The notes beneath the pieces were generated by a model. The model was not told where the DNA came from, did not search any database, and worked only from the letters and a program-made list of their open reading frames with translations. From the NCBI GenBank assembly GCA_036346275.1, contig CM070730.1, positions 45,244,918 to 45,308,917 of the forward strand: a stretch of 64,000 bases of DNA, given 5' to 3'. The position numbers were made by a program, and so were the translations under genes. The stretch is from Otatea glauca. Its lineage: Eukaryota; Streptophyta; Magnoliopsida; Poales; Poaceae. This document shows, one piece after another, positions 22,984-34,515 of the stretch (positions are counted from its first letter, which is position 1; every line of letters begins with the position of its first letter).

Positions 22984-24354
22984 TGAAGAGGAACGCGGTA
23001 TGCTACACTAGCACAAAAAATATCTACCGCATAACCAGCAAGCTACTCGCAAGAAGCGGATCACAAATTAGATTACCACTAGACGTGCAGTTGCGGAATC
23101 CTTCGCGCGTTGATGTAGTGGATCGTCCTCGCCGCAGTCGTTGCGTCGATGGAGTGGATCGTCCTCGCCTCGTCGTGGATCGTCCTCCCACACCGCAGTC
23201 GCAACAACGTCACCGCAGTAGTCCACATGTCCAGGGATGGAACGCCGTGCGTCGGTGTGCAAGCACCTGGTCTCTCGGCAGGGGCAGCGAGAGGAGGAGG
23301 CTAGGGTTTCGGGTGAATCACTTCTAAACCGTGGAAAAGCACAACCTGTGCCCACCCTCCTCCCCTCTTTATATAGCCACGAGATGAAACCCTAAACCAG
23401 GGCCCATCAGCGTGCTAAGCCTACGATGTCCATTAATTACAGATCCAATCCAAATTAATACGTCCCAGCCCATTAAGTGTGTGACCCTGCAGGTTCACGT
23501 ACGTTTGGACATGGATTCGGAAAACTCCTTTTCAATCCAATAGTTGGTAGCGGCTCCTTGCAAAGTATGCCAACTCCCAAACATACTATGATCAAATCGA
23601 ACAGAACCTATCAAAAGTACTCATGTAATAATCCCTTTGCCAAGTATATGAAGATTGAACACAAGGCGAGAAGAATGTCATCCTTTGATGATTCAATCCA
23701 TCTCTCGTATCCGTGATATATTAATAATTTGTGATTGACTCCTCACTCACGGCATGGCCATGCACTTCCTTAATCATATCACACGAGTGGCCTTATCATA
23801 TATCTCCGTTTCATTGGAGTGGCAAATTCCATCTTGAATGCTCACTTCTCTCTGCACGTTTCATAGTAAACATGAAAGCTACCTTTATGACTATCCGGTT
23901 AGGAAGTAGTGTTTGATAGCCCCAAGGAAAACTATTACACAGGTGGGAATATGACAATCTCAGGCCTAAGGATCATACATCTACTATGTATGAGATACAC
24001 TGATGACACATAAGAATGAAACATTCTCGCAGTGTCCCATGGCGGGTCTATCTAACCCATGTTCTTTAACATGCGTCTACAATGTATAGATGATATCTCC
24101 ATATCCCATGATCTATGAAGCATGATCATCGATCACTACATGTGTTGATCTTTTCATCGTTGTCCTATACGATGATATCCGATCAGAGATATTTATCGAA
24201 TTATATCAATAAGTAAAGAGCTTCATAAGCAAGTCACATACTTGTTGATCAATACAATGATATACATTCATTGGATCAATAATCATATTATTATTCATAA
24301 ACATAGTCATGTTACAATCATCTAAATGATTGCCTCAAGAGCATAACACTAACA
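22984..24354 (-). repeat. 5' LTR of element I
   Basis: This 1371-bp LTR starts (plus strand) TGAAGAGG and ends ACTAACA, the direct partner of 16151-17500. Confidence 0.92.
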
Positions 24355-24359
24355 CAACC

Positions 24360-25201
24360 AGGTACCTCTAATTGGATCTAAGATTGCTTTTGGATCGATG
24401 CTTTATCGATGTGGGCCGAGCGAGAATCTGCTATTCGTCGGCTTCATCGTATCCCGCTCTCGGGATCCATGCCAAGAAGTGAGTTTCATCGACTTTGACC
24501 TGACAGAGCCTAGCATCTTGATGTGCTTCGACACAGAGAGCGAGACCTAAAGTGATGTTTGCAGCAGTCAGGGCAGCAGTCAAATGGATCGATGTGTGTT
24601 CATGAGTGGAGCCAACCACGGGGTTACTGCCGAACGTTCTCAAGATAAGAACTTAGGAGCAGACACCGCGGGAGGCGAGGGACCCCAAAATCCTCTGCAC
24701 ACGCTTCAAGCTCCTCCAGCAATGACAACTACATTCCGGGAGGCTGCAAACACTGCGGTGCCAAACACCATAGATTACCGACATGATTCGATCACTGCAA
24801 CCGAAATTGCGATCAATCTATCGAGATAGCTTAACCTCGATGATCCGACTGCACCCCACCTGCGGGCACTAGAGTTTATGGGGCCGCAAGTCCCACGATT
24901 GCATGGACACAACAGAAGGGGTAGTTTCACTCAGGCGGCAGCGTCCCACTAGAGCCACAACAGCGACATCTTCTGTACCCCTGAAGCCAATGTCCAGTGA
25001 GCTCACATGCAGTTGAAATCGCTTCCACCACTAGATCTGGGTAACCCAATGACTCTGGTGTTCGACCAGATGAGGATGCTGCTCGATGCAGCGTAAGGAC
25101 AAACCGCCCGAGCCGCTAACTCGAGGCTAATGTGTCCTAGCCAACAGGGACCCAAAAGCCAGTAGTCAGGACCATCTTGCCATCATCGAGTAACCGGATC
25201 G
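24360..25201 (+). other. Leader and decayed gag N-terminus of element B
   Basis: The sequence resumes B after the copia insertion. Only short frames are present (for example 24584-24829), and no domain is recognisable. By position it is leader and degenerate gag start. Confidence 0.5.
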
Positions 25202-26577
25202 ATGGTGGCTAGCTCTAACCAGAGAGTTCCCAGAATAGTGCACTCCAACCTCCATCGGGGGCATCATGAAGATCTCCGAAATCGAATCCCTCACGATCGA
25301 CAAGACTTGCGTGATGTTCTCTGTGATCGACGGGAGGAGCGCAGACGAGAAGACCGCGAGCAATGGGGGAGCGAGTCTCCTCCGTTCAGGGGCCGATCTC
25401 CTATGCACTGGGCTCGATGGGGAGACTCTGCTCTCGAGGGGCCATTCCCCCACGCGTCGAAGGCACTCTCCTCGCAGAGGTCCATGGCATGTGACCCCCG
25501 AAGACGACGTCGAAGGATGTAAGGCCTTTGCCCTCGAGCTTCGTGCCATTAGGTGGTCTGACAAGTTCAAACCAGACCCCATTGGGAAGTACTCGGGCAA
25601 GATCAACCTAGTCGAATGGCTTTAGATCTATACCACGGTCATGAGGGCAACTGGTGGTGATGATAGGGTGATGGTCAACTACCTAATTACCACCCTCGAT
25701 GGTGCAGCTAGGTCTTGGTTACTCAACCTCCCACCTCATTCGATATCCTCATGGGCAGAGTTACGAGCCCCGTTCATCGTCAATTTCCAGAGCAACTATG
25801 AACAGCCTGGAACTCGTAGGGACTTGCATTGGGTGGTTCAGAAGCCGAGCAAGTCATTGCGCGACTTCATTTGATGCTTCAGCGACAGGTGTAACTTGAT
25901 TCTGGACGTCTCGGACGAAGCCGTAATCATAGCCTTCGAGAATGGAGTCAGGGATAAGGAATTGAAGGGGAAGCTGGCTACTCAAAAAATCCAAACTCCC
26001 ATGGAACTCTTCGAGTTGGCAGACAAATATGCCATATGTGCCGAAGCCTGTGACTACATCGACAACCCGGGGTCAAGCAACAACAAACCTGAGTCGTCCA
26101 AGCAAGGGGCAAGAAGAAACAAGAACCGCGGGGAGAAGCGCAAAGGTGACTCCATCGTGGCAGTGGTCGAGCATGGCAAGGCACATAATATGGGCGACAA
26201 CAAGGGCCAGAATCGTGGAGGGGCAAGTACTGCCCGGTCCATCGAACGGACAAGCATGATTTCGATGAGTGTCAGGTGATCAGCAAGAAGATCCAGGAAA
26301 AGCTCAAGGCTGCACTCACCGAGCGTGGAGTCGAGCATGCCAAAGAGAAGTCTCAGGACAACGAACCCGAATACCGCAGGGCCGTTCACAAGCTGGCGCA
26401 CATCTTCGGAGGATCCACCACGTATGAGTCCAAGAGACAACACAAGGCCATCGAAAGGGAGGTCAACCTGGAAACGCCAGCCCTCCTCGGATTCCTCAAG
26501 TGGTCAAAAGTACCGATTACCTTCGACCAATTGGATCACTCGGCTGTGGTCCCACATCCGGGTTGATACCCCGTAGT
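25202..26577 (+). pseudogene. Gag of element B
   Basis: An Arg-rich segment (25330-25520) precedes the capsid-like region: KFKPDPIGKYSGKINLVEWL, then TLDGAARSWLLNLPPHSI and SWAELRAPFIVNFQSNYEQ. It is followed by KSLRDFI, DVSDEAVIIAFENGV and a Lys-rich region. TAG at 25624-25626 stands where Gln is expected (EWLQIYT in relatives), and TGA at 25873-25875 where Arg is expected. Both fit C-to-T change. Frames alternate, so the protein cannot be made in one piece. Confidence 0.8.
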
Positions 26578-27222
26578 AGTTGAGTCTACCATTATCAATA
26601 TTAAGGTCGCACAAACCTTGATTGGTGGGGGTAGCTCACTAAACCTTATCTTTGCCAAGAGATTAGATAATATGGGGACATCTCGGGCGAAAATCGGGGA
26701 TGGAGCAGAGCTGTTCCACGGCATAACCCCGTGATCATCTTCTATACCGCTTGGCCAGATCGAGCTGCAGTCACGTTCGGCAAGCCGAACAATTTCCGCA
26801 CTTAGAGAATCCTCTTCGATGTGGTAGATTTTGAGACTGCCTACAACGTGATCTTAGGCTGCCCCATGCTCGCTAAGTTCATGGTCGTGGTACACTATGC
26901 GTACCAGATCGTCAAGATCCCTGCACCAAAAGGTGTCCTCACAATCAAGGGAGACCAGCGCACTACAGTCAGGTGCGACAAGAAGAGCCTAGAGATGGCC
27001 GAGCATCTATGTGGGCCGGCAGCCAGCGCCGGCGATCAGGAAGCTAAGCGCCAGAAGTCCAAGAGCATCAACGAGGCCTCTACATCCGACAGTGCCGCTA
27101 AAGACTTAGTCAACGACGACAAGAAGGGCGAGCAGACCGACGGAGGAGTTAAAATGGTGCCCATCGACCCATCAGAGCCCTCCAAGATGATCAAGGTAGG
27201 CACCAACCTTGACCCCAAATAG
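26578..27222 (+). pseudogene. Protease region of element B, catalytic Asp lost
   Basis: STIINIKVAQTLIGGGSSLNLI (26584-26647, split here as two shorter phrases: AQTLIGGGSS and LNLIFAKRL) aligns with the Tat protease active site. Relatives have Asp-Gly-Gly, and here the triplet is Gly-Gly-Gly. Downstream DFETAYNVILGCPMLAKFMV matches the conserved LGRP-type second motif, with Cys in place of Arg. An acidic linker leads to RT. Confidence 0.75.
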
Positions 27223-28629
27223 GAACTCGAGCTCATCACCTTAATTTCTTTGGGCAAACCACGATGTGTTTGCATGGCAATCGTCCGACATGCCCAGAGT
27301 CCCCAGAGAGGTGATTGAGCATCAACTAGCAGTGGAGCCTAGCGCCAAACCCGTGGTGCAGAAGGTGCGAAGATTTACAGAAGACAGGAAGCAAACCATA
27401 CAAGAGGATGTCGGCAAACTCCTAAAGGCTGGCTTCATTCTAGAGGTCTGCCACCCGATGTGGCTGGCGAACCCAGTCCTCATCAAGAAACCTAACGACA
27501 AGTGGAGAATGTGCGTCGTCTACACCAACCTCAACAAGGCTTGTCCTAAGGATCCTTTTCCTTTCTTCCGCATCGACCAAATTATGGATTTAACTGTGGG
27601 CTATGAACTACTAAGTTTTCTAGATGCCTACTCGGGGTATTACCAAATTAGCATGTCAATAGAGGATAAGAAAAAACTGCTTTTATTACTCCCTTCGGAG
27701 TATTCTGTTATACTAAGATGCCTTTTGGTTTGAAGTGTGCTGGTGCTACGTATCAACGCTGTATCCAAAATTGTTTGAAGTCCCTAATTGGGCGCAATGT
27801 TGAAGCATATGTCGATGATGTCGTAGTCAAGTCAAAAACAGGAAGCACCTTCATCAGCGACCTCGAGGAGACGTTCAACAACCTCAGGAAGTATCGAATG
27901 ATGATTAACCTTGAAAAGTGCACGTTCGGCGTCCCATCCGGCAAGCTTCTCGGGTTCCTGGTGTCCAGTTGAGGCGTCGAAGCTAACCCGTGCAAAATTG
28001 AGGCCATCGATCAGATGCGTTCTCCACGGTCTTTAAGGGAGGTGCAAAAGCTTACGGGCTGTATCGCTGCCCTTAGCCGATTCATCTCTCGGATGGGTGA
28101 ACGAGGACTGCCCTTCTTCAAATTGCTCAAGAAGTAGGACAACTTCGAGTGGACCAAGGAGGCAGAAGAGGCTTTTTGAGATTTGAAACGATATTTATCG
28201 TCTCCATCAGTCTTAACCTCACCTAATGAAAAAGAGGAGCTCCTTTTGTACATTGCAGCTACCCCTCAAGTAGTAAGCACGGTGCTGGTGGTCGAATGGG
28301 ATTGCCCCGATAAAAAGACTAAAGTCCAGAAGCCTGTCTACTACATAAGCGAAGTCTTGCACGATGCCAAGTTGCGATACCCGCAAATACAGAAGATGTT
28401 GTACGTCGTCTTGATAACTTCCTGAAAGTTGCAACATTACTTCCAAGTGCACAGAATTATGGTGATGACAACATATCTGCTCAAGGAGGTGCTACATAAC
28501 CGAGAAGCAACGGGTCGAATTACGCAATGGGCGGTCGAACTTAACGAGTTCGAGGTCGACTTCGCACAGCGTACTAGCATCAAGTCAGGCACCTTGGCAG
28601 ACTTTATCGCAGAAATGGACACACGTTGA
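27223..28629 (+). pseudogene. Reverse transcriptase and first RNase H of element B
   Basis: RT motifs in order: FAWQSSDMP, KPNDKWRMCVVYTNLNKAC, LSFLDAYSGYYQI, MPFGLKCAGATYQR and the catalytic VEAYVDDVVVKSKT (27803-27844). There is a frameshift near 27700, just before MPFGLK. Stops follow at 27970-27972, 28135-28137, 28177-28179 and 28423-28425. The RNase H part includes LLLYIAATPQVVSTVL, YYISEVL and AVELNEFEVDF, ending IAEMDTR at 28629. The enzyme copies element RNA into DNA in the particle. This copy is dead. Confidence 0.85.
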
Positions 28630-28636
28630 AGAAAAG

Positions 28637-29370
28637 GAGCGTGAGGCAGTCGATGAGCATTGGGCTATGTTCTTTGATGGGTTGCTCACACTTCAAGGCT
28701 CGGGCGCTGGCATTGTGCTCAAATCCTTGACAGGTGAGGATTTAAAATACGTTATCCAACTCAATTTTCAAGCTTCAAACAATGTTGCAGAATACGAGGG
28801 ACTGGTCAACGGACTCCGCATAGCCACGTCACTTGGCATCAGACGACTACTCATGAAAGGGGACTCACAGCTAGTTGTAAACCAAGTGCAGAAGGAGTAC
28901 TAATGCTCGGACGACAATATGGCGGCGCATCTGAACAAGGGTCGCAAGTTGGAGCACAAGTTTGAAGGGCTCGAGGTAAGGCATATCAGGCGATGTGACA
29001 ATTCCGCAGTTGACGAACTTGCCAGGCTCGCTTCGTCTCATTCGCCCACGCCAACAGGGGTCTTCGTCGAGAAAATCCTTAAACCGTCTGTTTCCCCCGT
29101 ACGGGAAGCAGATGCTACTCAACTCGATCAGCAGCCTAGTCGAGTCAGCGAGGTAAAACTGTAGACACTGAAGCTGCACTACTCGAATGCGAGCCGACTT
29201 GGATGACTCCATTCCAGGCCTATCTCGAAGGTCGGGAACTCCCTGACGATGATGCCGCAGTAGAGAAAATTGCACGTAAGTCCAAGCTGTACGCATTGGT
29301 AGATGGCAAGCTCTACCGAAAGGGGAGTAATGGAATCTTGATGAAGTGCATCACTCAGGAACAGGGGCAG
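28637..29370 (+). pseudogene. Archaeal-type RNase H and integrase stub of element B
   Basis: MFFDGLLTLQGSGAGIVL, ASNNVAEYEGLVNGLRIA, KGDSQLVVNQVQKEY and DNSAVDELARLAS are the four acidic motifs of the Tat second RNase H. A stop at 28901-28903 splits it. After TWMTPFQAYLEGREL the frame reaches LYRKGSNGILMKCITQEQGQ, the lead-in to the integrase zinc finger. It then changes abruptly to the element's 3' noncoding segment at about 29363-29370. Integrase core is absent. Confidence 0.85.
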
Positions 29371-29905
29371 AGGCCATTGAGAAAGATGTGGTGTGAATTC
29401 CCTAAAGGTGGCGGCGCTAGGGCTTCGGGAGCGTGACGGAGGCTTCGAGAGTAAGGCTCGAGGCGAAAAAGGAGAGGAATGGCTACAGATCTAGGTATGG
29501 GAATTTATAGACCAAAATTCTCTCTCCTAGCAAACGATTCATTCCCCATAGCACGGCATCTCGATCAGTGCGAAAGGAGGAATGATGGCACTGCTGCACC
29601 CATCTTGTCATTGCAGACGAAAGCAATAAATGCTCAACTACCCAACGTTTAGATTGTTTGAATTTCTAACTCTGATCAGAGTTGAGTCGATAAGTCGACA
29701 TCGAGTAACTTGCAGTTACCCTGAGGACTCGATACGGACCGATGGCAGGGCGCTCGACCCAGCATATCCCTACTCGATACTCAGCGATTCCCAATCTACT
29801 CGAATCGTTTGGCTATAATCAAGCAAGGCATTACTCGACCAAGCAAGGCTTTGATAATAATCGACCAAGCGCTTAGCAGACCCTCTGCTGAATAGAGTTT
29901 GAGGG
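29371..29905 (+). other. 3' noncoding segment and polypurine tract of element B
   Basis: It is similar base for base over most of its length to 15519-16048 of fragment A. It ends with the purine tract AGAGTTTGAGGGC at 29892-29904 before the LTR. No coding sequence is present. Confidence 0.75.
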
Positions 29906-30540
29906 CTATGGTCGAATATCTAAACATATGGTATGTATCCACAGAGGATACATGAAGGGTATGTCCTAACAACATGCAGAGATTCTGGATATCGTGAGCC
30001 CCATTCTATAGGATAAGATATGTGCCGAAAGGATGACTCCATATTACGAAGGACTCGATCATGTTCCCATTAGGAGGAGACTGACTCGAGTACGCCTGAT
30101 ATTCAAGGAAGTTTGGATACACTGCGAAGATCACAGGACGATGGACTCCGCATCGGCTACGATCTGGTACTCCAAACCGACTACAACTCAACTTGAGGCC
30201 GGGCTACCCCAACTATATAAGGATGGGGGTAGGGGTCCTCAAGAGAGAGCTTTCCAGATCAGAGATAGAGAGCAAGAGCGATTCTGAAGCAAGTAGCCAT
30301 CAAGCAAGAAGCCTTTCAGCAAAGAGAGCCTAAGAGCCAGCGAAGCCTGTTTCATCATCCTCTAGCATAGCATAGCCTTAGCTTAGGTGCAATCCGCATT
30401 GTAACTAGGGCTAGACACATTGCTCTGTACTTTGTTCATCAACTCCATACATCATCTATACAGGAGTAGGGTATTACTCCACCAGGGGCCCCGAACCTGT
30501 CTACATCTGGTGTCCTTGATTTCGTGCTTGACTCTGATCA
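29906..30540 (+). repeat. 3' LTR of element B
   Basis: The LTR begins TGGTCGAATATC right after the polypurine tract and ends at about TCTGATCA (30540), where old gypsy RT sequence (F) resumes. It has a TATA box (TATATAA, 30214-30220) followed by a GA-rich leader and a CCCCGAACCTGTCTAC phrase like that of the Z/E LTR. The exact right end is inferred, because no second copy is in the window. Confidence 0.7.
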
Positions 30541-31115
30541 CCCAAAGGTACCCAAAATATAAATTTTATTGTCGATCTCTAACCTTCGACACGCACGATA
30601 ATCAATACACATCCTTAAACTCTCATCTTTCTTTCTAATGAATAAAACAGGCACTCCACATGGCGACGAACTAGGTCTCAACAAACCTTTTTCTAGAAAC
30701 TCCCCTATTTGCTTCTTCATTCCTATTCGATAAACTGATACTGAGGTTTCCAATGGTCATGCTGATAGGAACATCTCACCCACCCTGGTGCTCCAATTTG
30801 ACCATATATACCACAACTTTGTCTTTTGCCTTCCTGGTGTACTTCCAACTTAACCTTCTTGATTTGCAATCTGTCATGACTTACTCAGATTGCAAGTTGA
30901 ATCTAGTTACCAAGACAATGATTAATTGAATATCCCAACTAACACATGCTCTTTGGGCTATCTACACTGACATTTGCATGCTCTCATGGTCTGGAGCTTT
31001 ATTCCAAATCCATAGCCATCAAGCTAGGCTATCTACCATGACAGAATGGTGGCTTATACCTTGACACCACATTACATATATGGCTCCGAGTTTTAGATCT
31101 ACAGCCATCAATACG
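30541..31115 (-). mobile_element. Remnant F (left part): old minus-strand Ty3/gypsy element
   Basis: It contains a 71-residue RT fragment on the minus strand at 30538-30753: IGEFLEKGLLRPSSSPCGVP, FIRKKDESLRMCIDYRA. The rest (30754-31110) is AT-rich and uninterpretable. F was split by insertion of D, whose duplicated target ATACG is at 31111-31115. Confidence 0.75.
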
Positions 31116-31296
31116 TGTAACACCCTGAAATTATCTCTAATTTAAATTTTGTAGTATTTTTGATTTTTGAGAAATTTTGGGAATTTACTGGAATTTATTC
31201 AGATTTATTCAAATATGGTCTTTATTGAAATCCATTAAAATATTGCAAAAGTTTATGTAGAGTCTTTCTGGAAATATTTTATTTGAGTTTCATATG

Positions 31297-32206
31297 TGAT
31301 GAGGACATCCCAACCAAGGATACAACCGCTGCCCCTTCTTCCTCTACGACCGCTACCGTCCCCCCGATCACACTGCTTTCGCTACGCCGTCACGACGCCG
31401 GAGGGCTTAATCCGAAAGCAAGTCCTTTCCATCCACCTTTGCTGGACCAGCATGTCAAGAACATCCACCGAGGACAGCCCACGCACCAAGGAAGGCCCAA
31501 GATAAAGCCCAACTCGTCGCCGAGTCCGGTTCGGCCATCCAGGAGCAGTAGTACTTCAAACGGACGCCACGGCCACATCCGAACTCCGTTTTTGACGTTC
31601 GACAACTCGTTTGAAAGGTATCGAGATAAACCTTCCAATGGATCTAATCCCAAGGCCAAATTCCTTATCGAGCGAAGGGAAATCACAAAAAAATATCACG
31701 GGACAGAAATTCCAGGTGCTGCGCCACCTTTCTTTTGGTCCCAAGGCCCATGTACTCTTAGGGTTCCACCCCTCCTTTGGTCGGCGCCCCTCTCCTAGCT
31801 GCCGCACCCCTCTTGTGCACCCCCTTGTGTGGGTACCCCTTTATATTGGGTTATCACCCATGTTCTTCATTTTTAGGTTTTGTTGTGTTTTGGTAGACCC
31901 CGTGTGCGTCCCTTCTCGTGTTTGCGCATGTCGACTAGACCGCCCGAGCCGAGAAACAGAACCTCAACTTGTTTTCTTTGTTTGATTTCAATACTACCTT
32001 TTCGGTTTGCTTCATACTTTGTTCTTGCGGGTTCTCGATTTCTTGCAGGAACTACTGATCATTGGATCTTGTATCTGTGTGGATTTGGCATTGTGATTGT
32101 GAAGCTCCCAACCTGTTTGGTAGGAAGCCCTAAATTCGGTGCCATCAACACCTCCAAATCGACGTATCATCATCCCACTGAAAGATCGGGATCGCTGCCC
32201 CCATCA
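31297..32206 (+). repeat. 5' LTR of element C
   Basis: This is a 910-bp LTR. Most differences from the 3' copy lie in the first 120 bp (short insertions and deletions in a Ser/Thr-codon-like repeat), with scattered substitutions afterwards, so C is clearly older than E. Confidence 0.92.
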
Positions 32207-32209
32207 AGT

Positions 32210-32221
32210 TGGTATCAGAGC
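32210..32221 (+). other. Primer-binding site of element C (initiator tRNA-Met type)
   Basis: TGGTATCAGAGC begins three bases after the LTR end. It is the standard complement of the initiator methionine tRNA 3' end used by many plant LTR elements. Confidence 0.88.
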
Positions 32222-33102
32222 TCAAGGTTGCTCGGTGAGATTTTCCATCGTATTTCGTTTTCTACCTAGAGTCCAGAAAATTTGCCCACAAAAAAGATTT
32301 GTCCCTTTGTCCATGTTAATTTGTGCCCTAACTTTTACTACTTGTTCTTGGTTTGTTGAATCTTCGGTTGCATAATCATGTCTTTGCTGGTTTTAGAGTC
32401 TAGTCCCTTTAGAGTTTCGAGTTCGAGTCACGTTTTGGTCACAATTGCATTCGAATTGGAGTCAGTTTCTGCTAGTTGATCAGATCAGGACTCTCGGTGG
32501 TTGCTGGATATCAGATTAGGTTGGTCTCTAGTTATCTTGATCCGTTCCCTAATCCGCGTGATTCTCTGTGTCTACCAAAGAAGATATCAGTTTCCAAATA
32601 TAAAAAAAACAGGCCGGTGCAGATACAAGAGCCGCACCAAATCAAGGAGAATTAAAAAAACGTATGTGTGGTGAGTGTTGTTTGGAGTCCTTGTGAGTCT
32701 ATTTTTCATTTTCAGTTTTAGGGCTCCCACAAAAAAAAAGAGGAGCCCTAGCTGCTTGCTTTGTGTTGAGGACGTCCTCATTGCATTTCTGTGGCATCGT
32801 TGGTGATTAGGCTTGCGTCTCTAGTACGGTCTAGCCTAGGACCAGCTCTGTACTGATTTTGAACGACTTTTCAGCTTACTTTGGTACAGTGGTACTAGTT
32901 CCTCCTTTGCTACATATTATTGCCTGTCCAAGCTTCACCATCTTTTAACCACACAGGTTCCGGAATTTGCAATCGCTTGCCACATCGAGAACTTGTAAGA
33001 ACTTGGTAGAAGCGTGAGCGTGTGTGAGGCTTACCATTTCATACAATCTAGTAGTTTATAGGAGCTTTCATATATGTGTGAAGTTCTTTGTTTCTACTAA
33101 CT
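32222..33102 (+). other. Untranslated leader of element C
   Basis: About 880 bp of noncoding, T-rich sequence lie between PBS and gag. No ORF or structure of note is present apart from homopolymer A runs near 32603 and 32731. Confidence 0.6.
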
Positions 33103-34515
33103 ATGGCAGGTAGTCCAAGCAATCGTGGGAGTAACGTCGGCAGTGGGAGTGAACATGAGGACTGCCTCACGCCAAAAGAACGGCGTTGGGTCACTCATTT
33201 CGAGAGGATGCACAATCAGCATGAGATGCAAACTCGTGACAGTCTTGATGCGATTCAGGCGCAATTGGCACCCCTCACTGAGCTTCAAGCACAGCTAGCA
33301 CAACTTCTTCAAGGTGCTGCCCCCAACAATGGTGCCGCTGGTCATGCTTTGGGCCAACGCGGCGTTCCACCGGCTGTCCTTGTTACTTTAAACGGGGTGG
33401 ATCAAGATGAGAACAACTACGCTGCCGATATCGAGGACGACTATAGGGTAAATGTGAACAACGACCGATCTCATCGTCGACTCCGCAATAACAGGCAAGG
33501 TATGGCGAGAAATCAACACGATCAAAGGGAAGAACGTGATGGCTCTATGGAAAAAATGAAATTTACTATGCTTCCTTTTGATGGTACTTATAATCCTGAT
33601 GTTTATCTAGATTGGGAGTTGGCGGTAGATCAAAAATTTTCTTGCTATGACTTCTCTGAGCGTAGAAGGGTTCACGCTGCCACTAGTGAATTTACTGGTT
33701 TTGCATCTATTTGGTGGAAAGAACTTTGTAGAGCCAACCGTGATGTACCTACAACTTGGGATGGGTTGAAGCGTGTCATTAGGGCTAGATTTGTTCCTAC
33801 ATACTATGCTCGTGATTTATTGAATAAAATGCAGCGCTTTAATCAAGGTGATAGAACGGTTGAGGAATATTATCAGGAATTGCAAATTGGCATGTTGCGC
33901 TGTGGGTTAGAAGAGAGTGAAGATGCAAAAATGGCTAGGTTCTTGGGTGGGCTTAACCGAGAGATATAGGATATACTTGACTATAAATAATACAATTCTA
34001 TCACTCGTTTGTACCATCTTGCTTTGAAAGCAGAAAGGGAAGTGCAGGGTCGACGATCGACAACGCGAGGTAATATTGGAGGCTCTTTCACATCCAAGTT
34101 GGTCCAGATCCATACCAAGGCATCATCTTCCATACCTGGACGTGTACCTACACCCGCTGTCCCAACTACTTCGACGTCAACACGCATTCCGGAGGCAAAC
34201 AAGTCAGTCACACTTCAAGCACCCACCAAGAGTGCTTCCTCAGTTGCCTCCACCGGTCGAACGCGGGAAACACAATGCTTTCGATGCAAAGGAATGGGGC
34301 ACGTGATGCGAGACTGCCCTAATCAATGTGCTCTAATAATCAGAGAAAGTGGTGAGTACACTAGTGATAGTGACATTGATGAAAATGAATATGCTCTTGT
34401 TGCCACTAACAATGCAGAGCCAGCAGAAGAGATTATCACTTATGCAGCATCCGAGAAATATCCGGCTCTTGTTGTCGCACGTGTACTTAGCGCACAGCCT
34501 GCACGCGATGAATGA
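33103..34515 (+). pseudogene. Gag of element C
   Basis: Gag starts MAGSPSNRGSNVGSGS at 33103. The capsid region includes YNPDVYLDWELAVDQKF, FASIWWKELCRANRDVPTTW and FVPTYYARDLLNKMQRFNQG, ending MARFLGGLNREI. A TAG at 33967-33969 replaces an expected Gln codon, and a TAA lies 18 bases later. The frame then continues to a CCHC knuckle CFRCKGMGHVMRDC (34276-34317) and an acidic tail ending at 34515. Structural protein of the particle, packaging element RNA. Confidence 0.85.

Larger units (their letters stand above)
16151..24354 (-). mobile_element. Element I: Ty1/copia retrotransposon, full length with TSD CAACC
   Basis: Two direct LTRs (16151-17500 and 22984-24354) flank an internal region with copia order on the minus strand: gag, protease, integrase, RT, RNase H. 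A 5-bp duplication CAACC is present at 16146-16150 and 24355-24359. A polypurine tract (CAAGTGGGAGAT on the minus strand, 17501-17512) abuts the 3' LTR, which starts TGTTAGTG. The element is inserted into the untranslated leader of B. It is defective through frameshifts, a tandem duplication in RT, and an integrase Asp to Asn change. The lineage within copia is not certain (Tork/TAR-like by gag). Confidence 0.95.
16046..30540 (+). mobile_element. Element B: Tat-type Ty3/gypsy element lacking 5' LTR and integrase
   Basis: The order on the plus strand is PBS remnant, leader (interrupted by copia element I at 16151-24354), gag, protease, RT, RNase H, aRNH, an integrase stub, polypurine tract, and LTR (29906 to about 30540). 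Integrase core and antisense gene are deleted: coding sequence breaks off at about 29370, where it joins the 3' segment that in A follows the antisense gene start. The LTR sequence differs from the Z/E LTRs, so B is a separate family of the same lineage. Multiple stops make it defective. Confidence 0.8.

Noticed and set aside
31283..32269. Several 80-170-codon frames in the C LTR
   Set aside because: The frames are not shared between the two LTRs of C apart from the short pol tail at the 3' LTR start.
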